From Flavihumibacter fluminis (GTDB lineage: Bacteria; Bacteroidota; Bacteroidia; Chitinophagales; Chitinophagaceae): DNA of 64,000 nucleotides. How positions within the stretch are numbered: the first letter of the stretch is position 1; every line of letters starts with the position of its first letter. Made by a program: the position numbers and the translations under genes. The DNA lies in NCBI RefSeq assembly GCF_021491375.1, contig NZ_JAKEVY010000001.1:1116001-1180000 (forward strand). The letters are read 5' to 3'. Under the pieces are notes generated by a model. The model ran no database searches and was not told the origin of the DNA. It worked only from the letters and a program-made list of their open reading frames with translations. Below, in pieces: positions 7,034 through 16,083 of this stretch.

Positions 7034-8287
7034 CTATTCTGCAGCGTTCTTTTCCCAAAGCTGCACCAATTCTACCAATACTGCTAATGATTTTTCCATA
7101 TCCTGCACACTTACATATTCCTGTTTGCTATGAAGCGACATTTCTCCCGTGAACAGATTCGGACAGGGAAGTCCCATAAAGGAAAGTCGCGCACCATCTG
7201 TTCCACCTCTTATTGGAAATTTCCGGGGCTGAACGCCACAGTTGAGCATAGCTTGTTCTGCAAGGGCTGTCACCTGCGGATGATGCTGCAGTACTTCTTT
7301 CATGTTGCGGTATTGTTCCTTCACTTCATACGTAGTTCGGGAACCGGGGTATTTCAATACGATTTCATCTGCCAGGTGTTGCAGCAAAAATTCATGTTCA
7401 CCCAGTTTCTGCGTGTCAAAGTCGCGGATGATAAAATCCACCTGGGCTAATTCTGCGGAGCCGGTGATGCGTACCGGATGCACAAAACCTTCTCTGCCTT
7501 CAGTCAGTTCAGGGGCCAGTTTTTCTTTGGGCAGCGACGCAACAAATTCTCCTGCCAGTTTGATGGCATTGATTAGTTTACCTTTCGCGGAACCGGGATG
7601 AGCTGCGATACCGTGGAAGTAAACTGTCATGCCATCTGCGGAGAAGTTCTCATCTTCCAGGCTGCCGAGTTCACCGGCATCCAGGGTATAGGCGATATCG
7701 GCACCCAGTTTTTTCAAATTCACTTTATCTACTCCCCTGCCGATTTCTTCATCCGGGGTAAAGAGGATTTTAATTTCGCCGTGAAGCAGCTGCGGGTTGG
7801 CTACTAAGTAGGCTGCCAGCTCCATGATGATGGCTACACCAGCTTTATCATCTGCGCCTAACAAGGTAGTACCTGAGGCAGTAATGATATCGTCCCCGAT
7901 TTTTTCTTTCAGGTAGGGATGCTCTTCAATAGTAATTACCTGGGAAGGATCCTGGGGCAATACGATGGGTGCACCAGTATACGCTGTATGCACAATTGGC
8001 TGTACGCCTGTACCACTGCAATCGGGAGCTGTATCCACATGCGAGCAAAAACAGATCACCGGAACTTTTCGGGTACTGGTAGCCGGGATCGTCGCATATA
8101 CGTAACCGTATTCATCCAGGTGAGCGTCTCCGATGCCCATGTCCAGTAGTTCCTTCACCAGCAAACGCGACAGGTCTTTCTGCTTTTCCGTGCTGGGCTG
8201 GGTTGGACTAAGCGGATCGCTTTGTGTATCAATCTGAACATAGCGAAGCAAACGATCTTTTACAGCTGGTCGATCCATTTCCGGCAT
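7034..8287 (-). CDS. pepT: Peptidase T (tripeptide aminopeptidase)
   Basis: This 417-residue M20 metallopeptidase removes the N-terminal residue from tripeptides. Zinc ligands and catalytic residues are visible: His83 and Asp85 in CSHVDTAP, Asp146 in GADDKAG, Glu180-Glu181 in TPDEEIGRG, an Asp in YTLDAGELGS and a C-terminal His in EMSLHSKQEYVS. Length matches the E. coli enzyme closely. It is divergent from the CPBP protease gene with a 34-nt gap. Confidence 0.95.
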   Translation of the reverse strand: MPEMDRPAVKDRLLRYVQIDTQSDPLSPTQPSTEKQKDLSRLLVKELLDMGIGDAHLDEYGYVYATIPATSTRKVPVICFCSHVDTAPDCSGTGVQPIVHTAYTGAPIVLPQDPSQVITIEEHPYLKEKIGDDIITASGTTLLGADDKAGVAIIMELAAYLVANPQLLHGEIKILFTPDEEIGRGVDKVNLKKLGADIAYTLDAGELGSLEDENFSADGMTVYFHGIAAHPGSAKGKLINAIKLAGEFVASLPKEKLAPELTEGREGFVHPVRITGSAELAQVDFIIRDFDTQKLGEHEFLLQHLADEIVLKYPGSRTTYEVKEQYRNMKEVLQHHPQVTALAEQAMLNCGVQPRKFPIRGGTDGARLSFMGLPCPNLFTGEMSLHSKQEYVSVQDMEKSLAVLVELVQLWEKNAAE

Positions 8288-8321
8288 GATTGGTTAATTT
8301 TCGCCCCAAATTACAGTATTG

Positions 8322-9122
8322 ATGGCAAAGCATTGGCGAGCAATCATTTTCACCTTACTTTTTTTAAGTGTATTAATAGGTGCTGGATGGATCGGCACCC
8401 TGCTGGGACTGGATATCTATACCACTACCATTTTCCTTGGGGTACTATCCACCCTGCTTGCATTTGGTATGCGAAAACTCGTAGACCGGGAAAGCATTGG
8501 CTCCATGGGCTGGAAGTGGAAAGGATATGAAACTGATTTTGCAGTAGGGAATTTAATCGCGATAGCAATATTAGGAACAGGTACCTGCGGACTACTCTTA
8601 TTTGGTGCCATTGAATGGGCTGGAGCTGAAATGAACAGCAGCGCTTTTTTTTATTCGCTGCTATTGATGATCGTAGTGTCTCTATATGAAGAACTGGCCT
8701 TTCGGGGATATATCCAGCACAACCTGATGGAAAGTATACATCCTGTGAAAGCCTGGGTAATCACGGCGGTGATCTTTGCATTTTTTCATGGCACCAATCC
8801 AAATGGATCCTTACTGGGCACCTTTAATGTATTCCTTGCAGGTTTGTTATTAGGCGTGAATTATCTCTATACACGCAACCTCTGGTTTGGAATCGGGCTG
8901 CATTTTACCTGGAATTTTTTACAGGGCCCCGTATTAGGATATGGGGTAAGTGGCTTGCGTCTGCCATCGGTGTTAAGTCAAAACCAGCAGGGCGCTGAAC
9001 TATGGACAGGAGGAAAATTCGGATTTGAAGCATCTTTACTCAATACCCTGTTATGCCTAACGGTAACGGCTGTGTTATTTTGGGTTTACGGAAAGCAGCA
9101 TAACAAAAAATGGTTGCCCTAA
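8322..9122 (+). CDS. CPBP family intramembrane metalloprotease
   Basis: This 266-residue multi-pass membrane protein contains the three CPBP (Rce1/Abi) active-site motifs: YEELAFRGYIQ with Glu123-Glu124 and the Arg four residues on, FFHGTNPNG, and GLHFTWNF with the second His. Family members cleave prenylated or other membrane substrates, or act in peptide resistance; the substrate here is unknown. The frame is open from a TTG one codon earlier, but the ATG at 8322 is preferred. Confidence 0.9.
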   Translation: MAKHWRAIIFTLLFLSVLIGAGWIGTLLGLDIYTTTIFLGVLSTLLAFGMRKLVDRESIGSMGWKWKGYETDFAVGNLIAIAILGTGTCGLLLFGAIEWAGAEMNSSAFFYSLLLMIVVSLYEELAFRGYIQHNLMESIHPVKAWVITAVIFAFFHGTNPNGSLLGTFNVFLAGLLLGVNYLYTRNLWFGIGLHFTWNFLQGPVLGYGVSGLRLPSVLSQNQQGAELWTGGKFGFEASLLNTLLCLTVTAVLFWVYGKQHNKKWLP

Positions 9123-9137
9123 GGACAACCACTTTTT
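9111..9137 (+). terminator. Rho-independent terminator of the CPBP gene
   Basis: TGGTTG (9111-9116) pairs with CAACCA (9126-9131), extended by CC/GG across a one-base bulge, and is followed by CTTTTTAA. The stop codon of the gene lies in the loop. Confidence 0.6.
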
Positions 9138-9158
9138 AATTACTTGAATCAAACCGGA

Positions 9159-9614
9159 TTAGGGCATGATGATGCGGGAAGGTGCACCAACAATCTCAAC
9201 CAGTTCGATGTCGAAAACCAAATCTTCACCAGCCAGCGGATGATTGGCATCCAGCAGGATAGCAGTTTCCTGGATCTCGGTGATAACAACAGGAACCACC
9301 TGGCCCTGGCTGTTATTCAGATTCAGACGCATACCCACTTCGAGTGGCATATCAGCAGGCACCTGCTCTTTTGGAAATTCGATAATCATATCCGGATTCT
9401 TGGGACCATACGCATCGTCAACAGGAATATGCACGGTTTTCTTATCTCCCACAACCATCCCCATCACACCGTTGTCGAAACCAGCGATTACCATTTGGCT
9501 CCCAACCTGAAACTCCAATGGATCCCGACCTTCTGAACTATCGAAAGTGGTTCCATCGGTAAGGCGACCATGGTAATGAACCTTTACGGTATCGCCAGAC
9601 TGTACTTGTTGCAT
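9159..9614 (-). CDS. FKBP-type peptidyl-prolyl isomerase (SlyD-like)
   Basis: This 151-residue protein begins with the FKBP strand VKVHYHGRLTDGTTFDSSEGRDPLEFQVG, has the GFDNGVMGMVVGDKKTVHIPVDDAYG motif, then the inserted-in-flap chaperone region (about residues 70-125, with LLDANHPLAGEDLVFDIELVE) typical of SlyD. The His-rich metal-binding tail of E. coli SlyD is absent. It should catalyse proline isomerisation and assist folding in the cytoplasm. Start and length are normal for the short SlyD type. Confidence 0.9.
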   Translation of the reverse strand: MQQVQSGDTVKVHYHGRLTDGTTFDSSEGRDPLEFQVGSQMVIAGFDNGVMGMVVGDKKTVHIPVDDAYGPKNPDMIIEFPKEQVPADMPLEVGMRLNLNNSQGQVVPVVITEIQETAILLDANHPLAGEDLVFDIELVEIVGAPSRIIMP

Positions 9615-9699
9615 AAAAAAAATTTAAATTGATCAAATCAGGGCACAAGGTAAGGGAAAAGCGGCAGAGCGCCTGCTACCAAACCGTTATATTTGAGCC

Positions 9700-10902
9700 A
9701 TGAAAAGGATTTTTTTTGTACTGCTTTGCTGCCTGTTTGCCGGCGCTGATCTTTTTGCACAAAGGATTGAACCGGGCGCTGAACAATTCGACCAATACCT
9801 GCCCAAACTAGCCGGGCTGCGGGTTGGAATTTTTGCCAACCAGACCACCGTTGTATATGACACCCTCCACCTGGTGGATGTATTGAAACAAAAAGGCGTT
9901 CGCATCACCCGCCTCTTTTCACCTGAACATGGATTCCGCGGAACTGCTGATGCAGGAGAAAAAGTGGGCAATACAGTTGATCCTAAAACTGGCATCCCGG
10001 TGATTTCACTCTATGGCAAAAACCGGATTCCCAAGAAAGAAGACCTGGACGCAGTGGACATCCTGATATTTGATATTCAGGATGTTGGCGTTCGATTTTA
10101 TACCTACATTTCTTCATTGGAAGAATTTATGGAGGCAGCGATTGCAGCTAAAAAACCACTCCTGGTGCTGGACCGCCCCAACCCGAATGGTTTTTATATT
10201 GATGGCCCCATTCTTGAAAAACCCTATCGCTCTTTTGTGGGCATGCAGCCCGTACCTGTGGTGTATGGTATGACCATTGGAGAGTATGCCAAAATGCTGC
10301 TGGGTGAAAAATGGCTGAACACCAACCTGTCTACAGAAGGCTTCCAGCTCACGGTGATCCCCTGTAAAAATTATACACACGAGAGCAAGTATCAATTGCC
10401 GGTAAAGCCCTCTCCCAACCTGCCGGATATGTCATCCATATACTGGTATGCATCAACCTGTTTTTTTGAAGGAACAGTATTAAGTGAAGGCCGGGGAACC
10501 GATTACCCTTTCCAGGTATTTGGTCATCCATCTCTTCCAAAGAATTTGTATTCCTTCACGCCGCGTTCCAAAGAAGGTGCTAAAAATCCCAAACTGAAAG
10601 ATCAGTTATGTTATGGCTGGAACCTTGCTGCGGAACCAGCTGTGGTGCTTTCAAAAGTTGGCAACCAGATGCAACTGGATTACCTGCTGGAAGCTTATCG
10701 CCTGTTTCCTGATAAAGCCAGCTTTTTCCTGGGCAAACCAAATGCTGAACCAACCGCTTATTTCTTCAATAAACTGGCGGGCAACAGTCAGTTGATGCAA
10801 CAAATAAAAGAAGGGAAAACCATGGAAGAGATCAGGGCATCCTGGCAACCGGGATTGGAAAACTTTAAAAAGATTCGCGCCCGTTACCTGATTTATCCCT
10901 AA
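9700..10902 (+). CDS. namZ: DUF1343 protein, NamZ-like exo-beta-N-acetylmuramidase
   Basis: This 400-residue protein has a signal peptide (KRIFFVLLCCLFAGADLFAQ) and the DUF1343 domain over almost its whole length. Landmarks are GLRVGIFANQTTVVYD, LFSPEHGFRG, IPVISLYGKN, ILIFDIQDVGVRFYTYISSL, LDRPNPNGFYIDGP and LSEGRGTDYPFQ. Characterised family members (NamZ) release N-acetylmuramic acid from the non-reducing end of peptidoglycan fragments. A periplasmic role in cell-wall recycling is therefore likely. It precedes fmt by 22 nt. Confidence 0.88.
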   Translation: MKRIFFVLLCCLFAGADLFAQRIEPGAEQFDQYLPKLAGLRVGIFANQTTVVYDTLHLVDVLKQKGVRITRLFSPEHGFRGTADAGEKVGNTVDPKTGIPVISLYGKNRIPKKEDLDAVDILIFDIQDVGVRFYTYISSLEEFMEAAIAAKKPLLVLDRPNPNGFYIDGPILEKPYRSFVGMQPVPVVYGMTIGEYAKMLLGEKWLNTNLSTEGFQLTVIPCKNYTHESKYQLPVKPSPNLPDMSSIYWYASTCFFEGTVLSEGRGTDYPFQVFGHPSLPKNLYSFTPRSKEGAKNPKLKDQLCYGWNLAAEPAVVLSKVGNQMQLDYLLEAYRLFPDKASFFLGKPNAEPTAYFFNKLAGNSQLMQQIKEGKTMEEIRASWQPGLENFKKIRARYLIYP

Positions 10903-10924
10903 CCCTTCTTACTAAATTCATAGT

Positions 10925-11875
10925 ATGGATTATCGCTCTCTGCGAATTGTTTTTATGGGCACGCCGGAATTTGCAGTTGCTTCCCTGGATGCACTGGTGC
11001 GTGCGGGATGTAACATCGTTGGAGTTGTAACAGCACCCGATCGTCCGGCTGGCAGAGGATTGCAATTGCAGCACAGCGCCGTGAAAGCATTTGCGCTGAC
11101 TCATGATATCCCTGTTTTACAACCTGAAAAATTGCGCGACCCACATTTCCTGGAAGCACTTGATCACTTGAAAGCAGATCTGCAGGTGGTAGTTGCTTTC
11201 CGGATGTTGCCTGAAATGGTATGGAACCGGCCACCTATGGGAACAATTAATGTACATGGGTCTTTACTTCCGAACTACCGGGGAGCTGCACCCATCAACT
11301 GGGCTGTGATCAATGGAGAAAAAGAAACCGGTGTAACCACCTTTAAACTGCAGCATGAAATTGATACCGGCAATATTTTATTGCAGGAACACATGCCCAT
11401 AGGTGAAGAGGAAGATGCCGGCTCTGTACATGACCGGATGAAAGAACTGGGAGCCAAATTGCTGGTGAAAACCATTGAAGGACTTGCTAATGGAAGCATC
11501 AATGAGATACCACAGACCAAACTGGTGGATAGCACCCACCCTCCCAAACACGCACCCAAGATCTTTACAGAAACCTGCCATATCAACTGGTTTCAGCATG
11601 TAGATGCGATTCACAACCTGGTAAGGGGATTATCACCCTACCCTGCTGCCTTTACTTCATTGGAAGGAAAGACTCTGAAAGTATTTAAAACCAAAAAAGA
11701 AAAAACCCAACCGGCAATCGCACCCGGACAATTTGAAACCGACCACGCTACTTACCTGAAATTTGCTACACCGGATGGATACATTCATTTGGAAGAAGTG
11801 CAATTGCAGGGCAAAAAAAGAATGGGCATCCAGGATTTTTTACGCGGCTATCGCTTTACTACCCAACCCAATTAA
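10925..11875 (+). CDS. fmt: Methionyl-tRNA formyltransferase
   Basis: This 316-residue enzyme transfers a formyl group from 10-formyl-tetrahydrofolate to initiator Met-tRNA. The N-terminal Rossmann-type domain starts RIVFMGTPEFAVASLDAL, and the active-site region HGSLLPNYRGAAPINWAVINGE carries the catalytic Asn-His-Asp context of the formyltransferase family. The C-terminal OB-fold tRNA-binding domain follows with RGLSPYPAAFT. It is followed by the bestrophin gene after 3 nt. The initiator tRNA itself is also in this window at 24981-25055. Confidence 0.96.
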   Translation: MDYRSLRIVFMGTPEFAVASLDALVRAGCNIVGVVTAPDRPAGRGLQLQHSAVKAFALTHDIPVLQPEKLRDPHFLEALDHLKADLQVVVAFRMLPEMVWNRPPMGTINVHGSLLPNYRGAAPINWAVINGEKETGVTTFKLQHEIDTGNILLQEHMPIGEEEDAGSVHDRMKELGAKLLVKTIEGLANGSINEIPQTKLVDSTHPPKHAPKIFTETCHINWFQHVDAIHNLVRGLSPYPAAFTSLEGKTLKVFKTKKEKTQPAIAPGQFETDHATYLKFATPDGYIHLEEVQLQGKKRMGIQDFLRGYRFTTQPN

Positions 11876-11878
11876 CCA

Positions 11879-12754
11879 ATGATATCTTATAACACCAAAG
11901 ACTGGCTCTCTGTCCTGTTTAAGTTTCACAAGGCAGATACAATCCGGCAATTGTTACCATTAATCGCATTGATATCATTGTACTCATGGGGTGTTGCCTA
12001 TGTAGAAGTGGAAGTATTGAAATTATCACAAAATAGTCACCTGAAGCAGATATCTCTCATGCATAGTCTGCTGGGTTTTGCGATATCCATGTTGCTGGTA
12101 TTTCGCACCAATACAGCTTATGATCGTTGGTGGGAAGGAAGAAAACTCTGGGGAGCATTGACCAACAATTCCCGCAACCTTGCATTGAAGCTGGATAGTA
12201 TGTTAGCTGTGGATGATCATGTAACCCGAAATTTTTTCCGTAAGTCCATTGCGCTTTATGCCAGCATGCTCAGAGATCATCTTCGCTCCGAGAAAACAAG
12301 GCTGGCACTGGATGAAATTGATCATCCGGAATTGGCAGTAGATCAATCCAGGCACCTACCTAACCAGGTAGCAGCATTGATGATGCGAAGAGTGCAGGAG
12401 CTCTACCGGAAAAATGTAATCACGGGAGATCAGCTTATCACCATTAATACAGAACTGCAATCCTTTACCGATATCTGTGGCGCCTGTGAACGAATCAAGA
12501 ATACACCGATCCCCTATTCCTACAGTGTGTTTATTAAAAAATTCATCTTCATTTATGTGATCACACTGCCCATTGGGTTTGTATTCAATATGGGCTACCT
12601 GGTGGTTCCGGTTGTGGCATTTATCTTTTATGTGCTCGCCAGTCTGGAGCTGATCGCGGAAGAAATTGAAGACCCATTTGGTGGCGATGCCAATGATGTA
12701 CCAACCGAAAAAATAGCTGAGAATATCCGTATCCATGTAAACGAAATCCTTTGA
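11879..12754 (+). CDS. Bestrophin family ion channel protein
   Basis: This 291-residue protein belongs to the bacterial bestrophin (YneE/UPF0187) family of pentameric anion or cation channels. It shows LPLIALISLYSWGVAYVEVEVL as a first membrane segment and the family signature LLGFAISMLLVFRTNTAYDRWWEGRKLWGAL, then the C-terminal FIYVITLPIGFVFNMGYLVVPVVAFIFYVLASLELIAEEIEDPFG. The closing acidic IEDPFG motif is characteristic. It lies in a compact run fmt-bestrophin-DUF4403. Confidence 0.9.
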   Translation: MISYNTKDWLSVLFKFHKADTIRQLLPLIALISLYSWGVAYVEVEVLKLSQNSHLKQISLMHSLLGFAISMLLVFRTNTAYDRWWEGRKLWGALTNNSRNLALKLDSMLAVDDHVTRNFFRKSIALYASMLRDHLRSEKTRLALDEIDHPELAVDQSRHLPNQVAALMMRRVQELYRKNVITGDQLITINTELQSFTDICGACERIKNTPIPYSYSVFIKKFIFIYVITLPIGFVFNMGYLVVPVVAFIFYVLASLELIAEEIEDPFGGDANDVPTEKIAENIRIHVNEIL

Positions 12755-12762
12755 TCACGACT

Positions 12763-14181
12763 ATGAATAACCGAATCCTTCTTCTTGGAATCCTTCCCTT
12801 GTTTGCATTGTTTATCTCTTGTGGAAGCAGTAAGAAAACAGTAGCACCTGAAGTGCCCCCTGTTGTGAAAACATTACCTCCGCTCACAGAATCTGTCATA
12901 CATATACCAGTCAAAATTGTAGTCAAACCTTTTTTACAGCAGGCAGAACAATTAGCGCCTACTACCATCACCTCGGATGGATGGCCGGCTTATCTGCAGA
13001 GTGGTTGCGATTTCCGGTACAAGTATCGCTTTCTTCGATCCGGCTTTCAGTTTAGTTGTGTGAACAACCGGGTAACCATGACCATGAATGGGCGGTACCA
13101 GATCGCCGGAAGCAAAACCGTATGTGTGTTGGGGCAATCGGTTTCTCCCTGGATCAATGGAAGTTGTGGCTTTGGTGATGAACCGATGCGAAGAGTGAAT
13201 ATTCAGTTGGTATCCGATTTAAAGTTTACTCCTGATTATCGGTTGCAAACCAGCACCCGGGTAGAGAAAGTGCAGGCCATTGACAAATGTGTTGTAACCA
13301 TTTTCAATAATGATGTTACCCAGCAGGTAATGGACAGCATCGCAGCAGCGGTTAATTTTTATGGCACCACAGTAGATCAGAATATGCGCAACCTTCGGTT
13401 TGATGAAGTATTAAATCCGGTTGCGGAAAAAGCAGGAAAGAAAATCCCGCTCAGCACGTATGGGTACATGAAATTAAATGCCAACTCTATCAAACTGGGT
13501 GCTATCAATTTAACTGGAGATACGTTGAAATTCATTGCCGGATTATCCTGTTTTCCGGAGATCAGTTCCGACAGCATCAATACGGCAGTGACGCAGCACC
13601 TGCCTCCTTTAAGCGGCACCGTAAATGGAGATGGGTTTAATCTAACTACCAATGCGATCTATGATTACCGTACGATTGACACCTTATTGACCAGAACCTT
13701 AAAGGGCAGAGAGTTTGATGTAAAAGGAGAAAAGATACGTATCTCTGGAGTGGAGGTATCCGGGCTCGACAATTACAAAGTTCGGTTTAAGGTTGATTTT
13801 ACCGGCACCAAAAGAGGCACGCTGTTTCTCACCGGAACACCGGAGCTTGACATACTAACACAGCAATTACAGGTGCCGGACCTGGAATATGATTTGAACT
13901 CCTCCAGCCTGGTACTGGCAGTCGGGAAAACATTCTTCAACCGGCAGATCCTGGAGAGTTTACGTCAGCAGGCAAAGATCAACGTGCGTGAGCTCTACCT
14001 GAAAAATAAAATGAAGATTGATACCCAGCTCAATCGGGCTATTATGGATGGAATCCAGATGACAGGCAATACGCAGGAACTTCGGTTAACCGGCCTTGTT
14101 ATCAACAAAGACAATGTTAAGGTGCAAGCGCAGGTGAAAGGGCAGGTGAATCTTGTCATCACCAAATTGCCGATGCAATAA
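12763..14181 (+). CDS. DUF4403 family lipoprotein
   Basis: This 472-residue protein has a lipoprotein signal (RILLLGILPLFALFISC, lipobox Phe-Ile-Ser-Cys) and matches the DUF4403 family, with features such as ITSDGWPAYLQSGCDFRYKYRF and a C-terminal LRLTGLVINKDNVKVQAQVKGQ. The alternating beta pattern resembles lipid-binding TULIP/SMP-like proteins, but I cannot verify that. The frame is open from a TTG at 12751 overlapping the bestrophin stop; the ATG at 12763 gives a proper signal peptide. It is probably an outer-membrane or periplasmic lipoprotein of unknown role. Confidence 0.82.
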   Translation: MNNRILLLGILPLFALFISCGSSKKTVAPEVPPVVKTLPPLTESVIHIPVKIVVKPFLQQAEQLAPTTITSDGWPAYLQSGCDFRYKYRFLRSGFQFSCVNNRVTMTMNGRYQIAGSKTVCVLGQSVSPWINGSCGFGDEPMRRVNIQLVSDLKFTPDYRLQTSTRVEKVQAIDKCVVTIFNNDVTQQVMDSIAAAVNFYGTTVDQNMRNLRFDEVLNPVAEKAGKKIPLSTYGYMKLNANSIKLGAINLTGDTLKFIAGLSCFPEISSDSINTAVTQHLPPLSGTVNGDGFNLTTNAIYDYRTIDTLLTRTLKGREFDVKGEKIRISGVEVSGLDNYKVRFKVDFTGTKRGTLFLTGTPELDILTQQLQVPDLEYDLNSSSLVLAVGKTFFNRQILESLRQQAKINVRELYLKNKMKIDTQLNRAIMDGIQMTGNTQELRLTGLVINKDNVKVQAQVKGQVNLVITKLPMQ

Positions 14182-14565
14182 TCAGAGGGCGTCAAACCAC
14201 AAAGGTTTGGGATCATTCCAGTCGCCATTGTAATTGATAAACAATTCCTCTCCGGCATTGATCGCGCGTACTGTTTTGATACGGATCATTTGGGATTCCA
14301 TATCCATTTCATATTCGCAATTACTCTGAAAACTGTGGTTGTACAAAGAGACATATCCGAGTGCCACGCAACAGGCTTTGTTATCTTCTCCCCATTCAAA
14401 AATATAGTAGTGCAGCAGGGTCTTGTCCAGTAACTGGCGGTCCGTTTCAGAAAGCACAATAACCGGACTGATCTCTACCAGGGTATCGGCCTCCAGTGGC
14501 TCGAGGGTGAACACACCTCTGCCCATGGAGGGGGTTGGGGCAATTATCAGGCAGGGTAAAATCAT
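14182..14565 (-). CDS. Small SET domain protein
   Basis: This 127-residue protein is little more than a SET lysine-methyltransferase core. It has GRGVFTLEPLEADTLVEISPVIVL at the N-terminus, the NHS signature in YVSLYNHSFQSNCEY, and EELFINYNGDW (the Glu-Glu-Leu-x-x-x-Tyr motif) near the C-terminus. SET proteins transfer methyl from SAM to lysine; bacterial substrates are mostly unknown. There is no post-SET cysteine cluster. Its stop codon directly abuts the stop of the convergent DUF4403 gene, and its start overlaps the leader of mgtE on the opposite strand. Confidence 0.85.
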   Translation of the reverse strand: MILPCLIIAPTPSMGRGVFTLEPLEADTLVEISPVIVLSETDRQLLDKTLLHYYIFEWGEDNKACCVALGYVSLYNHSFQSNCEYEMDMESQMIRIKTVRAINAGEELFINYNGDWNDPKPLWFDAL

Positions 14566-14594
14566 CCTGCAATATAAAAATGTATTTTTACCGC

Positions 14595-15989
14595 ATGACC
14601 GAAGATCTGGAAACCCCTGCGTCTATCAGTGAACAATTTGCTTCCATCATTCACCTGGAAGACAAACTGCGCATACGCGAGTTTCTGAACAATCAGAACA
14701 TCAGCGATGTGGCTGAACTGGTGGATGAGTTTGATGAATTTGCCAGCCAGATCATCGGCAATATGAGCACGCACCGGGCCGCCAGTGTATTCAAGATCCT
14801 GGACACTTCCGTACAGAAACAAATCATACAGGAGCTGCCGCCATTAAAGTCGGCCGAACTACTGAATGAACTACCTGCGGATGACCGGACCTCCTTCCTC
14901 GAAGAGTTACCCAGTGAAGTGGTAAAAGAACTGATTAAAACACTGGATCCGGAAGAAAGAAAAATCACACTCTCATTGCTTGGGTATCCTGAAGGTAGCG
15001 TAGGGCGATTGATGACTCCTGATTATATCGCGGTGAATGCAGACTGGACCATGACCGAAGTGTTGGATCATATCCGGGAAGTGGGACGTGAATCGGAAAC
15101 AATTGATGTGATCTATGTGGTGAATGATAAGGGAGAATTTGTGGATGACATGAGAATCCGGGATGTGATCATGACGAGTCCGGATAAAGTGGTAAGTGAC
15201 ATAATTGATTATAGATACATCGCACTAAATGTAAATGACGACCAGGAAGTAGCCAACCAGACATTCAAGATGAATAACCGGGTGGCCTTGCCTGTGCTGG
15301 ATGATCAGAACATATTGCTGGGTATTGTAACCATTGATGATGTGTTGTGGGTAGCCAATGAGGAATTCAGTGAAGACATGCAACGGATTGGTGGTACGGA
15401 GGCATTGGATGAGCCTTATCTTGAAATGCCCATCTTCAAATTATTCCAGAAACGCATCGTGTGGATGGTGGTACTCTTTATCGGAGAAATGCTGACAGCC
15501 TCGGCGATGGGGTATTTTGAAGATGAAATCGCGAAAGCGGTAGTGCTGGCCTTATTTGTTCCATTGATCATTTCAAGTGGAGGGAACAGTGGATCACAGG
15601 CCTCCACCCTGATTATCCAGGCGATGGCGGTGGGAGAAATTACCATTTCGGATTGGTGGAGGGTACTCAAGCGTGAAATCATATCAGGATTATTGTTGGG
15701 AACGGTGCTGGGCATCATTGGTTTTGCAAGAGTAATTGTGTGGTCGCAGTTTTTCCCGGAAGTATATGGCATCTATTATATTCAGTTGGGAGCTGCTGTT
15801 GGAATATCCCTGATGGGCGTGGTATTATGGGGTACGATCAGCGGATCCATGTTACCCATCTTCTTAAAAAGAGCTGGTGCAGATCCGGCTGTTTCCTCCG
15901 CACCCTTTGTTGCAACATTGGTTGATGTAACCGGGTTAATCATCTATTTCAGCGTTGCTTATCTCTTTTTGCGGGGCCTCATGCTCTGA
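14595..15989 (+). CDS. mgtE: Magnesium transporter MgtE
   Basis: This 464-residue protein has the three parts of MgtE: an N-terminal superhelical domain with LPPLKSAELLNELPADDRTSFLEELP, a CBS pair (about residues 140-260, with GRLMTPDYIAVNADWTMTEVLDHIRE and NRVALPVLDDQNILLGIVTIDD), and the five-helix pore domain with SSGGNSGSQASTLIIQAMAVGEI. It imports Mg2+ and is gated by cytosolic Mg2+ through the N and CBS domains. The frame is open from 14535, but the upstream part overlaps the SET gene and is not conserved; ATG 14595 fits the family (14580 is an alternative). Confidence 0.94.
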   Translation: MTEDLETPASISEQFASIIHLEDKLRIREFLNNQNISDVAELVDEFDEFASQIIGNMSTHRAASVFKILDTSVQKQIIQELPPLKSAELLNELPADDRTSFLEELPSEVVKELIKTLDPEERKITLSLLGYPEGSVGRLMTPDYIAVNADWTMTEVLDHIREVGRESETIDVIYVVNDKGEFVDDMRIRDVIMTSPDKVVSDIIDYRYIALNVNDDQEVANQTFKMNNRVALPVLDDQNILLGIVTIDDVLWVANEEFSEDMQRIGGTEALDEPYLEMPIFKLFQKRIVWMVVLFIGEMLTASAMGYFEDEIAKAVVLALFVPLIISSGGNSGSQASTLIIQAMAVGEITISDWWRVLKREIISGLLLGTVLGIIGFARVIVWSQFFPEVYGIYYIQLGAAVGISLMGVVLWGTISGSMLPIFLKRAGADPAVSSAPFVATLVDVTGLIIYFSVAYLFLRGLML

Positions 15990-16011
15990 GTCTACCGGCT
16001 TACGCAAACGA

Positions 16012-16040
16012 TTGCTTAAAAAATAATTTAACTATGTTTG
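16012..16040 (+). promoter_or_regulatory. Candidate promoter of glmS
   Basis: TATGTTTG (16033-16040) matches the TAnnTTTG -7 box, with a TTG at 16012-16014 18 nt upstream as a -33 element. Transcription from here would give a leader of about 38-40 nt before the glmS ATG. Confidence 0.6.
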
Positions 16041-16083
16041 CGTTTTATTGCCGGCACCTTATAACAAAAAAAGATAATAAATT

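Noticed and set aside
16041-16083. glmS ribozyme
   Set aside because: The leader is only about 40 nt and lacks the conserved core; the ribozyme is known from Firmicutes.
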